NCBI GenBank assembly: GCA_021734025.1
Contig: JAIPJS010000010.1
Location: 78,204-142,203, forward strand
Length of the DNA stretch: 64,000 nucleotides
Origin: Candidatus Neomarinimicrobiota bacterium
GTDB lineage: Bacteria > Fidelibacterota > JAANXI01
Reading direction: 5' to 3'
This document shows, one piece after another, positions 54,801 through 63,422 of this stretch. Within the stretch, counting starts at the first letter, position 1, and each line of letters opens with the position of its first letter. The notes below the pieces were generated by a model, which worked only from the letters and a program-made list of their open reading frames with translations, did no database searches and was not told where the DNA came from. The position numbers and the translations under genes were made by a program.

Positions 54801-56020
54801 CTTTGACAGTGGATAATCTGGTTTCGGAAACTCCGGATATTACCATTCGGAATTGTGATTTTCTGAATATCTTCCAGGAGAAGGACCCCAACAAAGACGG
54901 GCATGCACTGAAGTTCTATGCAGATGTTGTGGCAGGCGACGTACTCATCGAGGACAGTTATTTCGATGGAGCAGGTTACGAAGCCATCCGCATCTCCGAA
55001 ACGGAGAAATATGCAACTGATCGTGCCCTGGCGTCACTGACGGTCCGCAACAGCACGTTTACTAATATCGATGCTGAATGTATCCGGTACTATTCCGATG
55101 TCGATCCCTCGACCCCGGATGCTCCGGTCCTGATTGAAAATCTCACAATCGAAAATTCCGCAACCAGGACGATGTACCTGAAAAACAGCGGTGGCGCAAT
55201 TGTCCGAAATATCATTGTGGCGAACAGCCGTCTCTCCGGTCACGGCCGGGATGGCGATATCCTCGATGCCCAGGGGAACGGAGATGTTACGAGCTATGTC
55301 TCACACATCGATACGTTCAATGTGAAAGCCGACGCCGATATCAAATCCACCGATGGTGAAGTAGACACGACCACCCTCTGGGGAATTGATCCGATGTTTG
55401 CGGACGCAGCCAACCACGACTATACATTGACTGCGGCTTCCCATCTGTATGGACTGGGACACGAGGGAGCCACCATGGGTGACCTGAACTGGGCAACGGC
55501 AGAACCAACCCACGTCTATCTGGAGATTACTGCCGAGAACGGAGCAGTTGTTACTGCGCCCACACCGATCGGTCTGACCTATGATCCGGGCACAGTGGTG
55601 ACCCTGACGGCCGTGCCGGATTCCGGATATGTCTTCACCGGATGGTCCGGTGACCTCTCAGGTGAAACGAATCCTGCTACCATCACTATGGATGGTGACA
55701 AATCAGTGGAAGCGGTATTTGATGTGGAAGTCGGCGTGGACCCGGAGAATCTGCCTGAGCAGTACAGCCTCGAGCAGAACTATCCGAATCCGTTCAATCC
55801 TGGCACCCAGATCAAATTTGCGCTGAAGGAATCGGGATTTACGAATATTGCCGTATACGATCTGTTGGGACGACAGGTTGCAACGGTGGTGAACAAAGAG
55901 ATGCAGGCGGGATACCACAATGTCTACTTTGACGGCTCCCTGCTTTCATCCGGTGTTTACTTCTACAAAATCCAATCCGGAGATTATGTCTCTGTGAAGA
56001 AGATGATTTTGATGAAGTAA
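51821..56020 (+). CDS. Giant secreted protein: three beta-helix modules, InlB-like repeats and sorting tail
   Basis: 1399 aa, starting after GGAGGG. Module 1 (~50-330) and module 2 (~360-640) are clearly duplicated: both hold IELVT-GG-Y, GESNGV, QHAKYL-RVDNDSTPDAKL, ISWN/ISTG and GNSTL segments in the same order. Three InlB-like repeats run from ~656 to ~885 (LLEWTGD, FTGWSGD, FVDWAGD). Module 3 (~900-1210) is instead the close relative of the 558-aa protein upstream (VEGVVFDGGH, RISETEKY, NIDAECIRYY). A fourth InlB-like repeat (FTGWSGDLSGETNP) and a YPNPFNPGT sorting tail finish it. Modules 1-2 may bind or cleave different uronan blocks. A strong terminator follows, so this ends the receptor-led operon. 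Confidence 0.7.
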   Translation: MKTHRKEFGKILFVMAGVLWGIMALVSQINAETTPPEFERIQEGTSWIYFVPSGTGMVEAAVDQAADGDIIELVTSGGMYLDTNSVEIEGKSITVRARPGLAEKPIVKNDEAGESNGVFRLKAGGNLTLKGLEIQHAKYLIRVDNDSTPDAKLIVDDVYGHTAVENWIKVYAGSWLDSIIVRNSTFRDCEKAGVYLRYANTIGYAEFTNNTFVKSGREAIHVEDNPNTVFRVNHCTFDSISWNDGNRMLYPKGVLDAEIKNSVFTNHLGVPAPHSDAVRIFGNSTLTHSDFYNTGGVNLEDSATLSDTLARNPEYTDPTNGDYTLMAGSPVLGQADDGKAMGDLKWDPGYHVPQIIPVKAGTDALNNAVAAAVSGDIIELVTNGGLYYETSSVELENKDLTIRARAGLTQKPIIQNDDAGESNGVLRVKAGSSLKLQGVEVQHAKYLVRVDNDSTPDAKLILDDINAHTAAEAWVKIYAGAWLDSLIIRNSIFQDAGKEGIYLKEPNTIDYAEFDNSTFINVGREAIRMRDNPDAVVRMNHCTFDSISTGGDYRMVYPEGVADVQIKNSMFTNQLGTHSDAVKIFGNSTLSFANFWQAQDVATNDAATATDTSRFDPLYNNPSVDDYRLADASSARGAADDGNALGDLRWEVSPGEYYLTLLTEGNGYIQADPDQEVYASGTDVTLQAQPDYKWALLEWTGDVGAIFPPDLNPITITMDANKTVTAVFENMAPKYPVTANVVGFGHVEISPEPDEDGKIEEKTEVTLTAVSDTTSMAFTGWSGDTITTDNPITITVTDTFDVTATFEPVVSQDSLKVVVVGNGDVNLSPEPYADYGTYDTGTTVAMEAVAVPGWEFVDWAGDTTSTNNPIDVVMDSTIEITATFQEQAITGGRLEIDETWDMLEAVEFANNNSQVDTLMLMTSGGVYTTTDDDLVRVTSPLVLLAAPGLAEKPVVTNSDPTGDRLEIIEISDEFYVEGVVFDGGHEQSHGMKYALTVDNLVSETPDITIRNCDFLNIFQEKDPNKDGHALKFYADVVAGDVLIEDSYFDGAGYEAIRISETEKYATDRALASLTVRNSTFTNIDAECIRYYSDVDPSTPDAPVLIENLTIENSATRTMYLKNSGGAIVRNIIVANSRLSGHGRDGDILDAQGNGDVTSYVSHIDTFNVKADADIKSTDGEVDTTTLWGIDPMFADAANHDYTLTAASHLYGLGHEGATMGDLNWATAEPTHVYLEITAENGAVVTAPTPIGLTYDPGTVVTLTAVPDSGYVFTGWSGDLSGETNPATITMDGDKSVEAVFDVEVGVDPENLPEQYSLEQNYPNPFNPGTQIKFALKESGFTNIAVYDLLGRQVATVVNKEMQAGYHNVYFDGSLLSSGVYFYKIQSGDYVSVKKMILMK
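52022..53599 (+). repeat. Tandem duplication of a ~650-bp beta-helix module
   Basis: The coding segments 52022-52690 and 52943-53599 encode aligned modules at roughly 920-bp period. Shared landmarks include GGTGATATTATCGAACTTGT versus GGTGACATCATCGAACTGGT, then the aligned QHAKYL, DNDSTPDAKL and GNSTL stretches. Divergence at the DNA level shows the duplication is not recent. Confidence 0.85.
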
Positions 56021-56034
56021 TTTAAACAATGGAT

Positions 56035-56063
56035 ACCGGGGGCGTTGTGACGCCCCCGGTTTT
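56035..56063 (+). terminator. Intrinsic terminator after the giant beta-helix gene
   Basis: A perfect 10-bp stem, ACCGGGGGCG with CGCCCCCGGT around TTGTGA, then TTTT. It separates the receptor-led genes from the PL6-led genes. Confidence 0.93.
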
Positions 56064-56128
56064 CCATTATACTGTGGATCACAAACCTTGAAGTATCCAG
56101 ATACTTTCTCAATATCTTACGTAATTCC

Positions 56129-58867
56129 ATGGAATTGTTTGCGATGATCGATGATTTGAAAATACTGCGGTATCTGTTCGGTTCATTCTTGCTCCTTTTA
56201 TTTGTGAGCCTGCTACCAACATTTTCTTTAGCAACCAACTATTATGTTACGAACCAATATGAGATTACTGATGTAATGGGTAACGCTCAGCCGGGCGATA
56301 CACTAATCATGCGGAACGGCTACTGGACGGATCAGTACATCCGGTACAGCGGTGAAGGAATCGAGGGTGCTCCGATTGTACTCCGGGCGGAAGACCCGGG
56401 CCGTGTATTGTTAAACGGGACCTCAGTTTTACGGATTGACGGCGCATATCTGGTCGTGGACGGCCTCTACTTTAAAAATGGCTATACCTATTCTTCCCAC
56501 GTCATCAAATTCGAAAAGGGGACGCATCATTCCCGCCTGACGAACACTGCAATCGAAAATTATAATCCTCCAAGCGATATCGATAATAAATGGATCTCGG
56601 TCTACGGATTTTACAATAGGGTAGACCACTGTTATATGGCCGGGAAGCGAAACGGCGGAACGACGCTAACCATCTGGCTCAGTGGCACCAGTAATAATAA
56701 GCACCGTATTGACCATAATTATTTTGGGAACCGTCCTGAACTTGGAGAGAACGGCGGGGAGACCATCAGAATCGGAACCAGCGATTATTCCATGTCCCCG
56801 TGCAGTTCCATTGTCGAATACAACTATTTTGAACACTGCGACGGGGAAGTCGAAATTATCTCCAATAAGTCCGGAGAAAATATCTACCGCTATAATACCT
56901 TTTATGAATCAGCAGGGGCTCTCACTCTCCGACACGGAAACGATTGTGAAGTCTATGGAAACTTCTTTATCGGAAACGGCAAGTATAATACCGGCGGTGT
57001 GCGGATAATCGGAGAAAGACACCGAGTCGTTAATAATTATTTTGAAAGACTGAACGGTACCAGTTTGAAGTCAGCGTTACCGATCATGAATGGTGTGCCC
57101 AATTCACCGTTAAACCGGTATTTCCAGGTAAAAAATGCAGTGGTGGCATTTAACACATTTGTGGATTGTCAATATTCGATGATCCTCGGCGCCGGAGCTG
57201 ACAGCGAGCGCACGCTTCCACCAGAAGATTGTATTATCGCTAATAATATTGTCGACACATACAGGCAGGTTATTACCAAAGAGGATGAGCCGGTCAATAT
57301 GATATGGGAAGGGAATATCATGCACGGGACGTCGCTGGGTATCGAGAATCCCGGCGGAATTTCCGAGGTTGATCCGGAGCTGACCCTGGGGGTGGACAGC
57401 CTGTGGCGAATAACAGAGTCCAGTCCGGCATACGGAGCCGCTGCCGGGGAGTATTCGTGGGTTACCACCGATATGGACGGACAGTCCCGTACCCTCCCCA
57501 AAGATGTCGGGGCCGACCAGGTTTCGGGTGCAGAGATTACCAACCGTCCGCTCACGCCGAATGACAATGTGGGGCCGACGTGGTATCCGGCCGAACCGGA
57601 AGTCCATCGGATTCCGGCCGCGCTGGATACGCTTCGGCACGCGATCGAGACATTTTTTGCCGGTGATACCATAGAACTGATCACATTCGATGAACCTTAC
57701 CAGATCAGCGAGCCGCTGGTCATTGACAAGCATGTTATTTTTAAAGCCGCTGACGAACTGGATTCCCGCCCGGTGATCCGGAATATCACTGGTGGGGAAG
57801 GCAGTGCCATATTTCAGATGACCAGCCGCGGAAAACTCTATCTGAAAGGTGTTACGCTAGACGGACTGATCGACTCACCATCGCCGGCACGGTACCTATT
57901 TATTACCGATTCCACGGCATCGAAATCCTACTCCATTATTGCAGACGATTGTTTGTTCAAAGATGTCGGCGTCGGTGATGAAGGGAACTTTCTCCGGGGA
58001 TTCCGGGGTACCTTTGCCGATTCGCTCATCTTTTCCAACTGCCTGTTTACGAATGCCGCCTCGGCTGGATTCCGGATGAACGAAGAGGCTGACGGCAGCG
58101 GAGAGTATAACGCAAAATATATAAAATTCGAAAATTGCACTTTTTGGAACATGCGAAAGTCGATAGTGGATATCTATGGTGGAGACGATGTTCCGTTCAC
58201 TCCGTCTCCTACCTTGGTGATAAATCATTGTACAGTTGATAACGCCGGGTATGAGGATACCGAAATTCTGAAAGTCCGGGAGATGGATTTTATTTCCATT
58301 ACCAACACCATATTCAGCAACAGTCCTGCACAATATACCACGCAGCTCTACGGAATGACCGCTTACATTTCTCATTCGGATACCTTTAATACCGGCCCGG
58401 TTCCCACTCACCGAAACGCAGAAATCAGGGATGTCGTGATAGACATCGATCCCTTGTACGCCGAACCCGGCAACGGTGATTTTACGCTGACCGAGGGCTC
58501 TCATCTGTATTACGACGGCAATGACGGCAGCGCTATGGGAGATTTGCGATGGGCTTTGTATCCTCCGGTGAGCGTCGATGATGATGCCGGGAATTCCCGG
58601 CCCGCAGCGTTTCGTCTTGCACATACCTACCCAAATCCGTTCAATGGCGGGACCACGATAACCTACCATATCAATGAACAGGGATACACTGCTCTCCGGG
58701 TGTACGATATCAGGGGGATGCTCAGGGAAACCCTCTTTACCGGGATGCGTCAGCCTGGAAAGTATCATATTCAGTGGCTGCCTGGAGACCTGGCTTCGGG
58801 AACCTATTTTCTTGAACTCCGGTCCGGTGCGCGTCGAAGTATTCAAAAAGTACTGTACCTCAAATAA
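56129..58867 (+). CDS. PL6 polysaccharide lyase (alginate lyase/chondroitinase B family) with second beta-helix and sorting tail
   Basis: 912 aa; ATGs at 56129 and 56144, no strong ribosome-binding site. Signal peptide ending FSLAT (~36). Residues ~38-440 are the PL6 beta-helix: GGETIRIGTS, then ISNKSGENIYRYNTF with catalytic Lys247, and GALTLRHGN with catalytic Arg268. The 21-residue Lys-Arg spacing equals that known for AlyGC (Lys220/Arg241). A second, unrelated beta-helix (~500-805) is appended and resembles the modules of the previous genes (DTIELITFDEPY, GDFTLTEGSHLYYDG). A sorting tail with YPNPFNGGT ends it. It should act at the cell surface on mannuronate- or MG-rich alginate. Confidence 0.9.
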   Translation: MELFAMIDDLKILRYLFGSFLLLLFVSLLPTFSLATNYYVTNQYEITDVMGNAQPGDTLIMRNGYWTDQYIRYSGEGIEGAPIVLRAEDPGRVLLNGTSVLRIDGAYLVVDGLYFKNGYTYSSHVIKFEKGTHHSRLTNTAIENYNPPSDIDNKWISVYGFYNRVDHCYMAGKRNGGTTLTIWLSGTSNNKHRIDHNYFGNRPELGENGGETIRIGTSDYSMSPCSSIVEYNYFEHCDGEVEIISNKSGENIYRYNTFYESAGALTLRHGNDCEVYGNFFIGNGKYNTGGVRIIGERHRVVNNYFERLNGTSLKSALPIMNGVPNSPLNRYFQVKNAVVAFNTFVDCQYSMILGAGADSERTLPPEDCIIANNIVDTYRQVITKEDEPVNMIWEGNIMHGTSLGIENPGGISEVDPELTLGVDSLWRITESSPAYGAAAGEYSWVTTDMDGQSRTLPKDVGADQVSGAEITNRPLTPNDNVGPTWYPAEPEVHRIPAALDTLRHAIETFFAGDTIELITFDEPYQISEPLVIDKHVIFKAADELDSRPVIRNITGGEGSAIFQMTSRGKLYLKGVTLDGLIDSPSPARYLFITDSTASKSYSIIADDCLFKDVGVGDEGNFLRGFRGTFADSLIFSNCLFTNAASAGFRMNEEADGSGEYNAKYIKFENCTFWNMRKSIVDIYGGDDVPFTPSPTLVINHCTVDNAGYEDTEILKVREMDFISITNTIFSNSPAQYTTQLYGMTAYISHSDTFNTGPVPTHRNAEIRDVVIDIDPLYAEPGNGDFTLTEGSHLYYDGNDGSAMGDLRWALYPPVSVDDDAGNSRPAAFRLAHTYPNPFNGGTTITYHINEQGYTALRVYDIRGMLRETLFTGMRQPGKYHIQWLPGDLASGTYFLELRSGARRSIQKVLYLK

Positions 58868-58909
58868 TCGACGGACGGCACCATTAATGGAGAACAGGAT
58901 ATATTCCCA

Positions 58910-60823
58910 GTGAATAAAATCGGATTGCTATTTAGTCTTGGTATTTTCGCCGTATTCAATTTTGTTAATGCGCAGGCTCCCTGGAGCTCTGAACGGGTCT
59001 ATTACAATGAGAAGGGGGTACTTGAGTACACAAAAGATACCCTGCATAACCGCATCCCCGATTTCAGCTACGCCGGATATCAAAACGGAGAAGCCGGTAT
59101 CCCGAATGTTCCGGTTGTGAAAACCATCAGTCCGGTCGAGGGGGATAATACGGACCATATTCAGGATGCACTCTTTGAAGTTGCCCTGTCCGGGACCGAT
59201 GAGAACGGCATCACGGGAGCCCTGCTACTTGAGGCCGGGGTCTATGAGATCTCCGGTACGTTAAAGATAAATTTTAATGGTGTTGTAATGCGGGGAGTTG
59301 GTGACGGTACGAACCCTGAATCGAACACTGTAATCAAAGCGGTCGGAAATTCGCCATCAAGACGGACAGTGCTCGTCGCCGGTGGGGGAGGTACAACCTA
59401 CTGGAGCGATAGGGTGGAGGGTACACGGCAGGATATTGTTACCGATTCGGTCTTTGTCGGAGACCGCACCTTTGAAATTGAAGATGCCTCCGGCTATGCA
59501 GTAGGCGACAATATTATAGTATATCATCCGTGTTCCGAGGCATGGCTGGTTGCCGTAGACTCGGGGGGAACGCACTGGGAAGAGCCAGGAGCGAATCCGG
59601 CGGAGGACTTCCCCTGGAGTCCCGGGAGTCAACCCATTGTGTTTAACAGGTATATCAAAGATATCGCTGGGAATACTATCACCTTTGGCGTGCCGGTCTA
59701 CAATCATTTGATACGGGAACTCTCCCAGTCATATATCTATAAATACGCCCGTTATGGAATACGCACCAAAATCGGCATTGAAAACATGCGGATACAAATC
59801 GAATCTGAACATCCCACTGATGAAGACCACGCCTGGAATGGCATCGATTTGTTTCAGGTGGAGGATGCATGGGTACGCAATTGTACTGTCACCGGATTTG
59901 CCCGCTCCGGAGTCCGAACAAATACAGCAACAAGAATTACCGTGGAAAATGTCAATGCAATTGAACCCGCTTCCGGCATAGACGGCGGGCGACGGTATAA
60001 TTTTAACGCATATACGGCTTCACAACAAATTTTGTTTAAAAACTGCCATGCCAATAAAGGACGGCACGCCTACATGTCCAACGGGATGTCCTGGACTTCT
60101 GGTATTGTCTTCTTCGATTGCACTTCCTCCGGAGCCTATGCCAGTAGTGAGGGACATCGCCGTTGGAGCATGGGGTTACTTTATGATAATGTGAAAGAAC
60201 TGGACGGCCCGCGTTCCGGGTACAATCCGCGAATGCTCGGTCTGTATAACCGGGGATATTACGGGTCCAGCCACGGATGGGGGGCAGCCCACTCTGTCGC
60301 CTGGAATACCGATGTAGCAGACGGTTATCTCATTGTGCAACAGCCGCCGACAGCCCAAAATTATGCCATCGGTTGTTTCGGGGATCGGGTTACCGGTGAA
60401 GAACCCTATACCTCATTTCCTGAACCTGAAGGGTATATAGAAGGAACAAATACTCCGGGACTGGAGCCGAGGTCCCTATATCTTGCGCAATTGGGGCAAC
60501 GGATAGATACAACAATAGTCGGAATCCACGATAAGGATGCTCCAGTTGGGACAGTCCCCGAAAAAATGCGGCTTTCTCAGAATTTTCCGAACCCGTTCAA
60601 CGCCGAAACGAACATAGAATTTTCGGTTAATACGCCGGATGATATCTCTCTCAAGGTGTATGATCTCTCGGGCCGGGAAGTTGCAACACTGTGGAGCGGA
60701 TTCACAAATACAGGCACTTATACCGTTAAATGGGACGGCACGAGCGTGAGCTCCGGAGTCTATTTAGTCAGGTTACAAAGTAATATGCAGATGCAAACCC
60801 GACGCATGATATTGCTCAAATAA
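58910..60823 (+). CDS. Secreted pectate-lyase-superfamily beta-helix protein with sorting tail
   Basis: 637 aa, GTG start at 58910. Signal peptide ending VNAQ. An N-terminal segment RIPDFSYAGYQNGEAGIP leads into the IQDALFEVA entry of a right-handed beta-helix (~75-520). Short Asn/Cys strands at ~300-410 (VRNCTVTGFARSGVRT, LFKNCHANKGRHAYMSNG) form the helix core. The tail (~565-637) carries FPNPFNAET. It resembles uncharacterised beta-helix enzymes of planctomycetes and bacteroidetes polysaccharide loci. Lyase or hydrolase activity cannot be told; it is 42 nt after the PL6 gene, so a shared substrate is likely. Confidence 0.65.
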   Translation: MNKIGLLFSLGIFAVFNFVNAQAPWSSERVYYNEKGVLEYTKDTLHNRIPDFSYAGYQNGEAGIPNVPVVKTISPVEGDNTDHIQDALFEVALSGTDENGITGALLLEAGVYEISGTLKINFNGVVMRGVGDGTNPESNTVIKAVGNSPSRRTVLVAGGGGTTYWSDRVEGTRQDIVTDSVFVGDRTFEIEDASGYAVGDNIIVYHPCSEAWLVAVDSGGTHWEEPGANPAEDFPWSPGSQPIVFNRYIKDIAGNTITFGVPVYNHLIRELSQSYIYKYARYGIRTKIGIENMRIQIESEHPTDEDHAWNGIDLFQVEDAWVRNCTVTGFARSGVRTNTATRITVENVNAIEPASGIDGGRRYNFNAYTASQQILFKNCHANKGRHAYMSNGMSWTSGIVFFDCTSSGAYASSEGHRRWSMGLLYDNVKELDGPRSGYNPRMLGLYNRGYYGSSHGWGAAHSVAWNTDVADGYLIVQQPPTAQNYAIGCFGDRVTGEEPYTSFPEPEGYIEGTNTPGLEPRSLYLAQLGQRIDTTIVGIHDKDAPVGTVPEKMRLSQNFPNPFNAETNIEFSVNTPDDISLKVYDLSGREVATLWSGFTNTGTYTVKWDGTSVSSGVYLVRLQSNMQMQTRRMILLK

Positions 60824-60884
60824 GGGGATAGGCTGGAAAATTCTAATAAAATTAGAAATGGATTAATACCCGATTCGAAATAGC

Positions 60885-62117
60885 ATGCAAACAAATGAGA
60901 AGAGATTATGGGACAGGGCTCGCGAGACTATAAAAAATTATGGTCCCGCCTTGTTTGTGATTGGCGCGACAATCGGCACGGGAAGTGTCTCCTCTCTGGT
61001 TGTCTCAGGGGCAAACCACGGCGTGGATCTCCTGTGGGTTTTAATCCCGTCCTGTATGTTGTTTTGGGTCCTCATTACATCCATTAGTCGACTCACTTTT
61101 GCTTCCGGTCAAACCTTTATCACTGCGGTCAACGAAAATATTGGCAGAACTGCGGGTTTTTATATCGTTCTTGCCATTATTATCGGGCAATTTTCCTCAA
61201 ACATCGGGGTACTCGGTATTGTTGCGGAGGCGTCCGCAGCATGGTTAGATGTAAACTTTCTATTAATGGCGGTATTCTGGAGCGGCCTCATTTACATCCT
61301 CATTTTCTTCGGACAATATCAATCCTTTGAGCGGGTACTCATAGTACTTGTAACAATTCTGGGGCTGAGTTTTATCATTGATACATTTTTTGCGCATCCC
61401 TCGGCTAAAACGGTCATCCGGGGATTAGTGCCGGTTATTCCTGAAGGCGGAACAATGGTCGTTGCCGCGATGGTCGGCACAACACTTGCCGGAAGTGTGA
61501 TCGTAATGCGATCGTTTATTGTCACCGATAAGGGTTGGACCCTGGCGGACCTCCGCAAGGAGCGTAAGGATTCAATTGCCTCTGCTATCCTGATTTTTGT
61601 GATCTCTGGTGTGATTATGATAGTGGCTGCGGCAACGATGCATGCACAGGGAATTCGGGTAAATGAAGCCATCGATATGGCTTTCACCCTGGAACCACTT
61701 TTGGGTGAATTTGCCGCCACAGTATTTGTAGTGGGAATCGTCGCAGCGGGACTCTCGTCGGCTTTTCCCAATGCACTCGTTTCCATCTGGTCGATTGCCG
61801 ATTACTTTAATCTGTCACGGGATCCCAAAGCAACTCATTTTCGACTGCTCGCGCTTGTGTTTTGCGGTGCAGGAATTATTGCACCCCTGACCGGAGGAAA
61901 GCCAGTAATGATCCAGATAGCCTCACTGGCGATTCAGGCCGCATTGATGCCGCTTTTGGTCTTGTTCATAATAATACTCCTGAATAAAAAAGAAGTGGTG
62001 GGAGATTACACCAACACTCCGGTGATGAATTTTTTATGTGGAATAACGCTCCTCTATTCGGGGTTTATGGGTTATCAGGCGGTCATCGGAATTATAGAAA
62101 CAGTGAATGCAATTTGA
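60885..62117 (+). CDS. Nramp-fold membrane transporter lacking the canonical metal site
   Basis: 410 aa with about 11 membrane helices. Its start, NYGPALFVIGATIGTGSVSS, aligns with the Nramp opening GPGFL...DPGN, but Asp-Pro-Gly-Asn is Gly-Thr-Gly-Ser. The sixth-helix motif MPH is replaced (AAMVGTTLAGSVIV). Other Nramp landmarks, such as FTLEPLLGEFAATVFVVGIVAAGLSSAF, are kept. So the fold is Nramp (LeuT-like) but the classic divalent-metal ligands are gone, which argues against Mn/Fe transport. Between a beta-helix enzyme and an alginate-lyase-superfamily gene, a carrier for uronates or unsaturated products is plausible. Confidence 0.75.
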   Translation: MQTNEKRLWDRARETIKNYGPALFVIGATIGTGSVSSLVVSGANHGVDLLWVLIPSCMLFWVLITSISRLTFASGQTFITAVNENIGRTAGFYIVLAIIIGQFSSNIGVLGIVAEASAAWLDVNFLLMAVFWSGLIYILIFFGQYQSFERVLIVLVTILGLSFIIDTFFAHPSAKTVIRGLVPVIPEGGTMVVAAMVGTTLAGSVIVMRSFIVTDKGWTLADLRKERKDSIASAILIFVISGVIMIVAAATMHAQGIRVNEAIDMAFTLEPLLGEFAATVFVVGIVAAGLSSAFPNALVSIWSIADYFNLSRDPKATHFRLLALVFCGAGIIAPLTGGKPVMIQIASLAIQAALMPLLVLFIIILLNKKEVVGDYTNTPVMNFLCGITLLYSGFMGYQAVIGIIETVNAI

Positions 62118-62132
62118 AAATGAAAAGGAATT

Positions 62133-63398
62133 ATGATTAACAAAAGCATGATCAAAGAAGTGCAAAACAGGCTGAAAAGATGGATAATCCCTGTTCTTCT
62201 GGGAACTCTGTTGGGCGCTTGCGGGCAAACAAAATCATCCGATTTCCAAACAAAACCTATTACTTACGAAAAAAATAATATTCTTGAAGTGAAATTTGCT
62301 GTAGATAATGGAACGTTCGAATATATGGCAGCGGTGGACCAGCTCCGGGATGAAGCGGACAGCCTGCTGAATGAGGGACCCTGGAGTGTCACCATGAAAG
62401 ACATCTTTCCGCCCGGTGGCACAAAACATGACTACATGAGTTACGGCCCCTACTGGTGGCCCGATCCCGAGAATCCCGGCGGGCCGTATATCCGGCGCGA
62501 TGGCAAACGAAATGAAGCGATCCTGACGCCCGACAAGGAGTATCGCTGGATGATGACAAATGCTGTCGAACGATTAGCCCTTGCATATATCCTTTTTGAT
62601 GATGCCAGATACGCCGAACATGCCGTCGAACTCATGCGCACGTGGTATATCGACGAAGAGACGTATATGGCACCGCACCTCAATTACGGCCAGGGTATTC
62701 CGAACAGAACGCCGGGAAGACAATACGGGATCATCGAGTCACGGAGTTTTATCAAAGTACTCGATGCGGTGAATTTACTCAGTGACTCCGATGCCTATAC
62801 CCGGGAAATCCACCGGGGATTAGTGGACTGGTACGATCAATTTCTGCAATGGCTGCTTACAAGTGAACTTGGAAAAAAAGAGGCCAGATCTGGAAATAAT
62901 CACGAGGTCTCGTATGCCTTGCAAGTCACAACATTCGCCATTTTTGTGGGCAAGGACTCGGTCGCACTGGACCAGCTCAGTAACCATTTCAAAGGCCGGA
63001 TTATTCACATGATTGAACCGGACGGACGCCAGCCGGAAGAATTACAGCGAACCAAGTCCCTCTTTTACTCCGTATTTAACCTCGAATTCATGCTCAAACT
63101 CTGTTATCTCGGTGAACAGTACGGTCTGGATTTGTTTAATTACACGTCGCCGGACGGCCGCTCTGTGAAAAAAGCCCTCGATTTTATTGCCCCGGCGCTA
63201 TCAGGTGAAAAGGAGTGGCCCTACCAGGAGATTACCAGGGGAATTATTGGGGAGCATCACCAGTTTTATGTGCTTAGGATGGCACATATGCAATACGAGG
63301 AGCCAAAGTACGAAGAAATTTTAAAGAACAATTATGGTGACTTGTACCCATACGAACTGGGACAGATTAAGTGGCCGTTACAGAATGAGAATAATTAA
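62133..63398 (+). CDS. Alginate-lyase-superfamily (PL5/PL38-like) lipoprotein
   Basis: 421 aa. A lipoprotein signal ends LLGACG (Cys ~30). The (alpha/alpha) toroid domain shows the family features: YMSYGPYWWPDPENPGGPY near residue 105, the helical ERLALAYILF region, GNNHEVSYA with a probable catalytic Asn-His pair near residue 255, and EELQRTKSLFYSVFN. PF05426-type enzymes include alginate and glucuronan lyases; the WWPDP segment is typical of the PL38-like group. It probably cuts oligomers in the periplasm, tethered to a membrane. Exact substrate not determined. Confidence 0.82.
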   Translation: MINKSMIKEVQNRLKRWIIPVLLGTLLGACGQTKSSDFQTKPITYEKNNILEVKFAVDNGTFEYMAAVDQLRDEADSLLNEGPWSVTMKDIFPPGGTKHDYMSYGPYWWPDPENPGGPYIRRDGKRNEAILTPDKEYRWMMTNAVERLALAYILFDDARYAEHAVELMRTWYIDEETYMAPHLNYGQGIPNRTPGRQYGIIESRSFIKVLDAVNLLSDSDAYTREIHRGLVDWYDQFLQWLLTSELGKKEARSGNNHEVSYALQVTTFAIFVGKDSVALDQLSNHFKGRIIHMIEPDGRQPEELQRTKSLFYSVFNLEFMLKLCYLGEQYGLDLFNYTSPDGRSVKKALDFIAPALSGEKEWPYQEITRGIIGEHHQFYVLRMAHMQYEEPKYEEILKNNYGDLYPYELGQIKWPLQNENN

Positions 63399-63422
63399 CA
63401 ACACGGGATACGGAACGTACAT

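Noticed and set aside
57896..58846. Long open frame (316 codons) on the minus strand inside the PL6 gene
   Set aside because: It is antisense to a clear beta-helix coding region, has a Cys/His/Arg-rich random-looking composition and no plausible ribosome-binding site or family motif.
60885..62117. Calling this protein a manganese/iron Nramp transporter
   Set aside because: The DPGN and MPH metal-binding motifs are absent, so only the fold, not metal transport, is supported.
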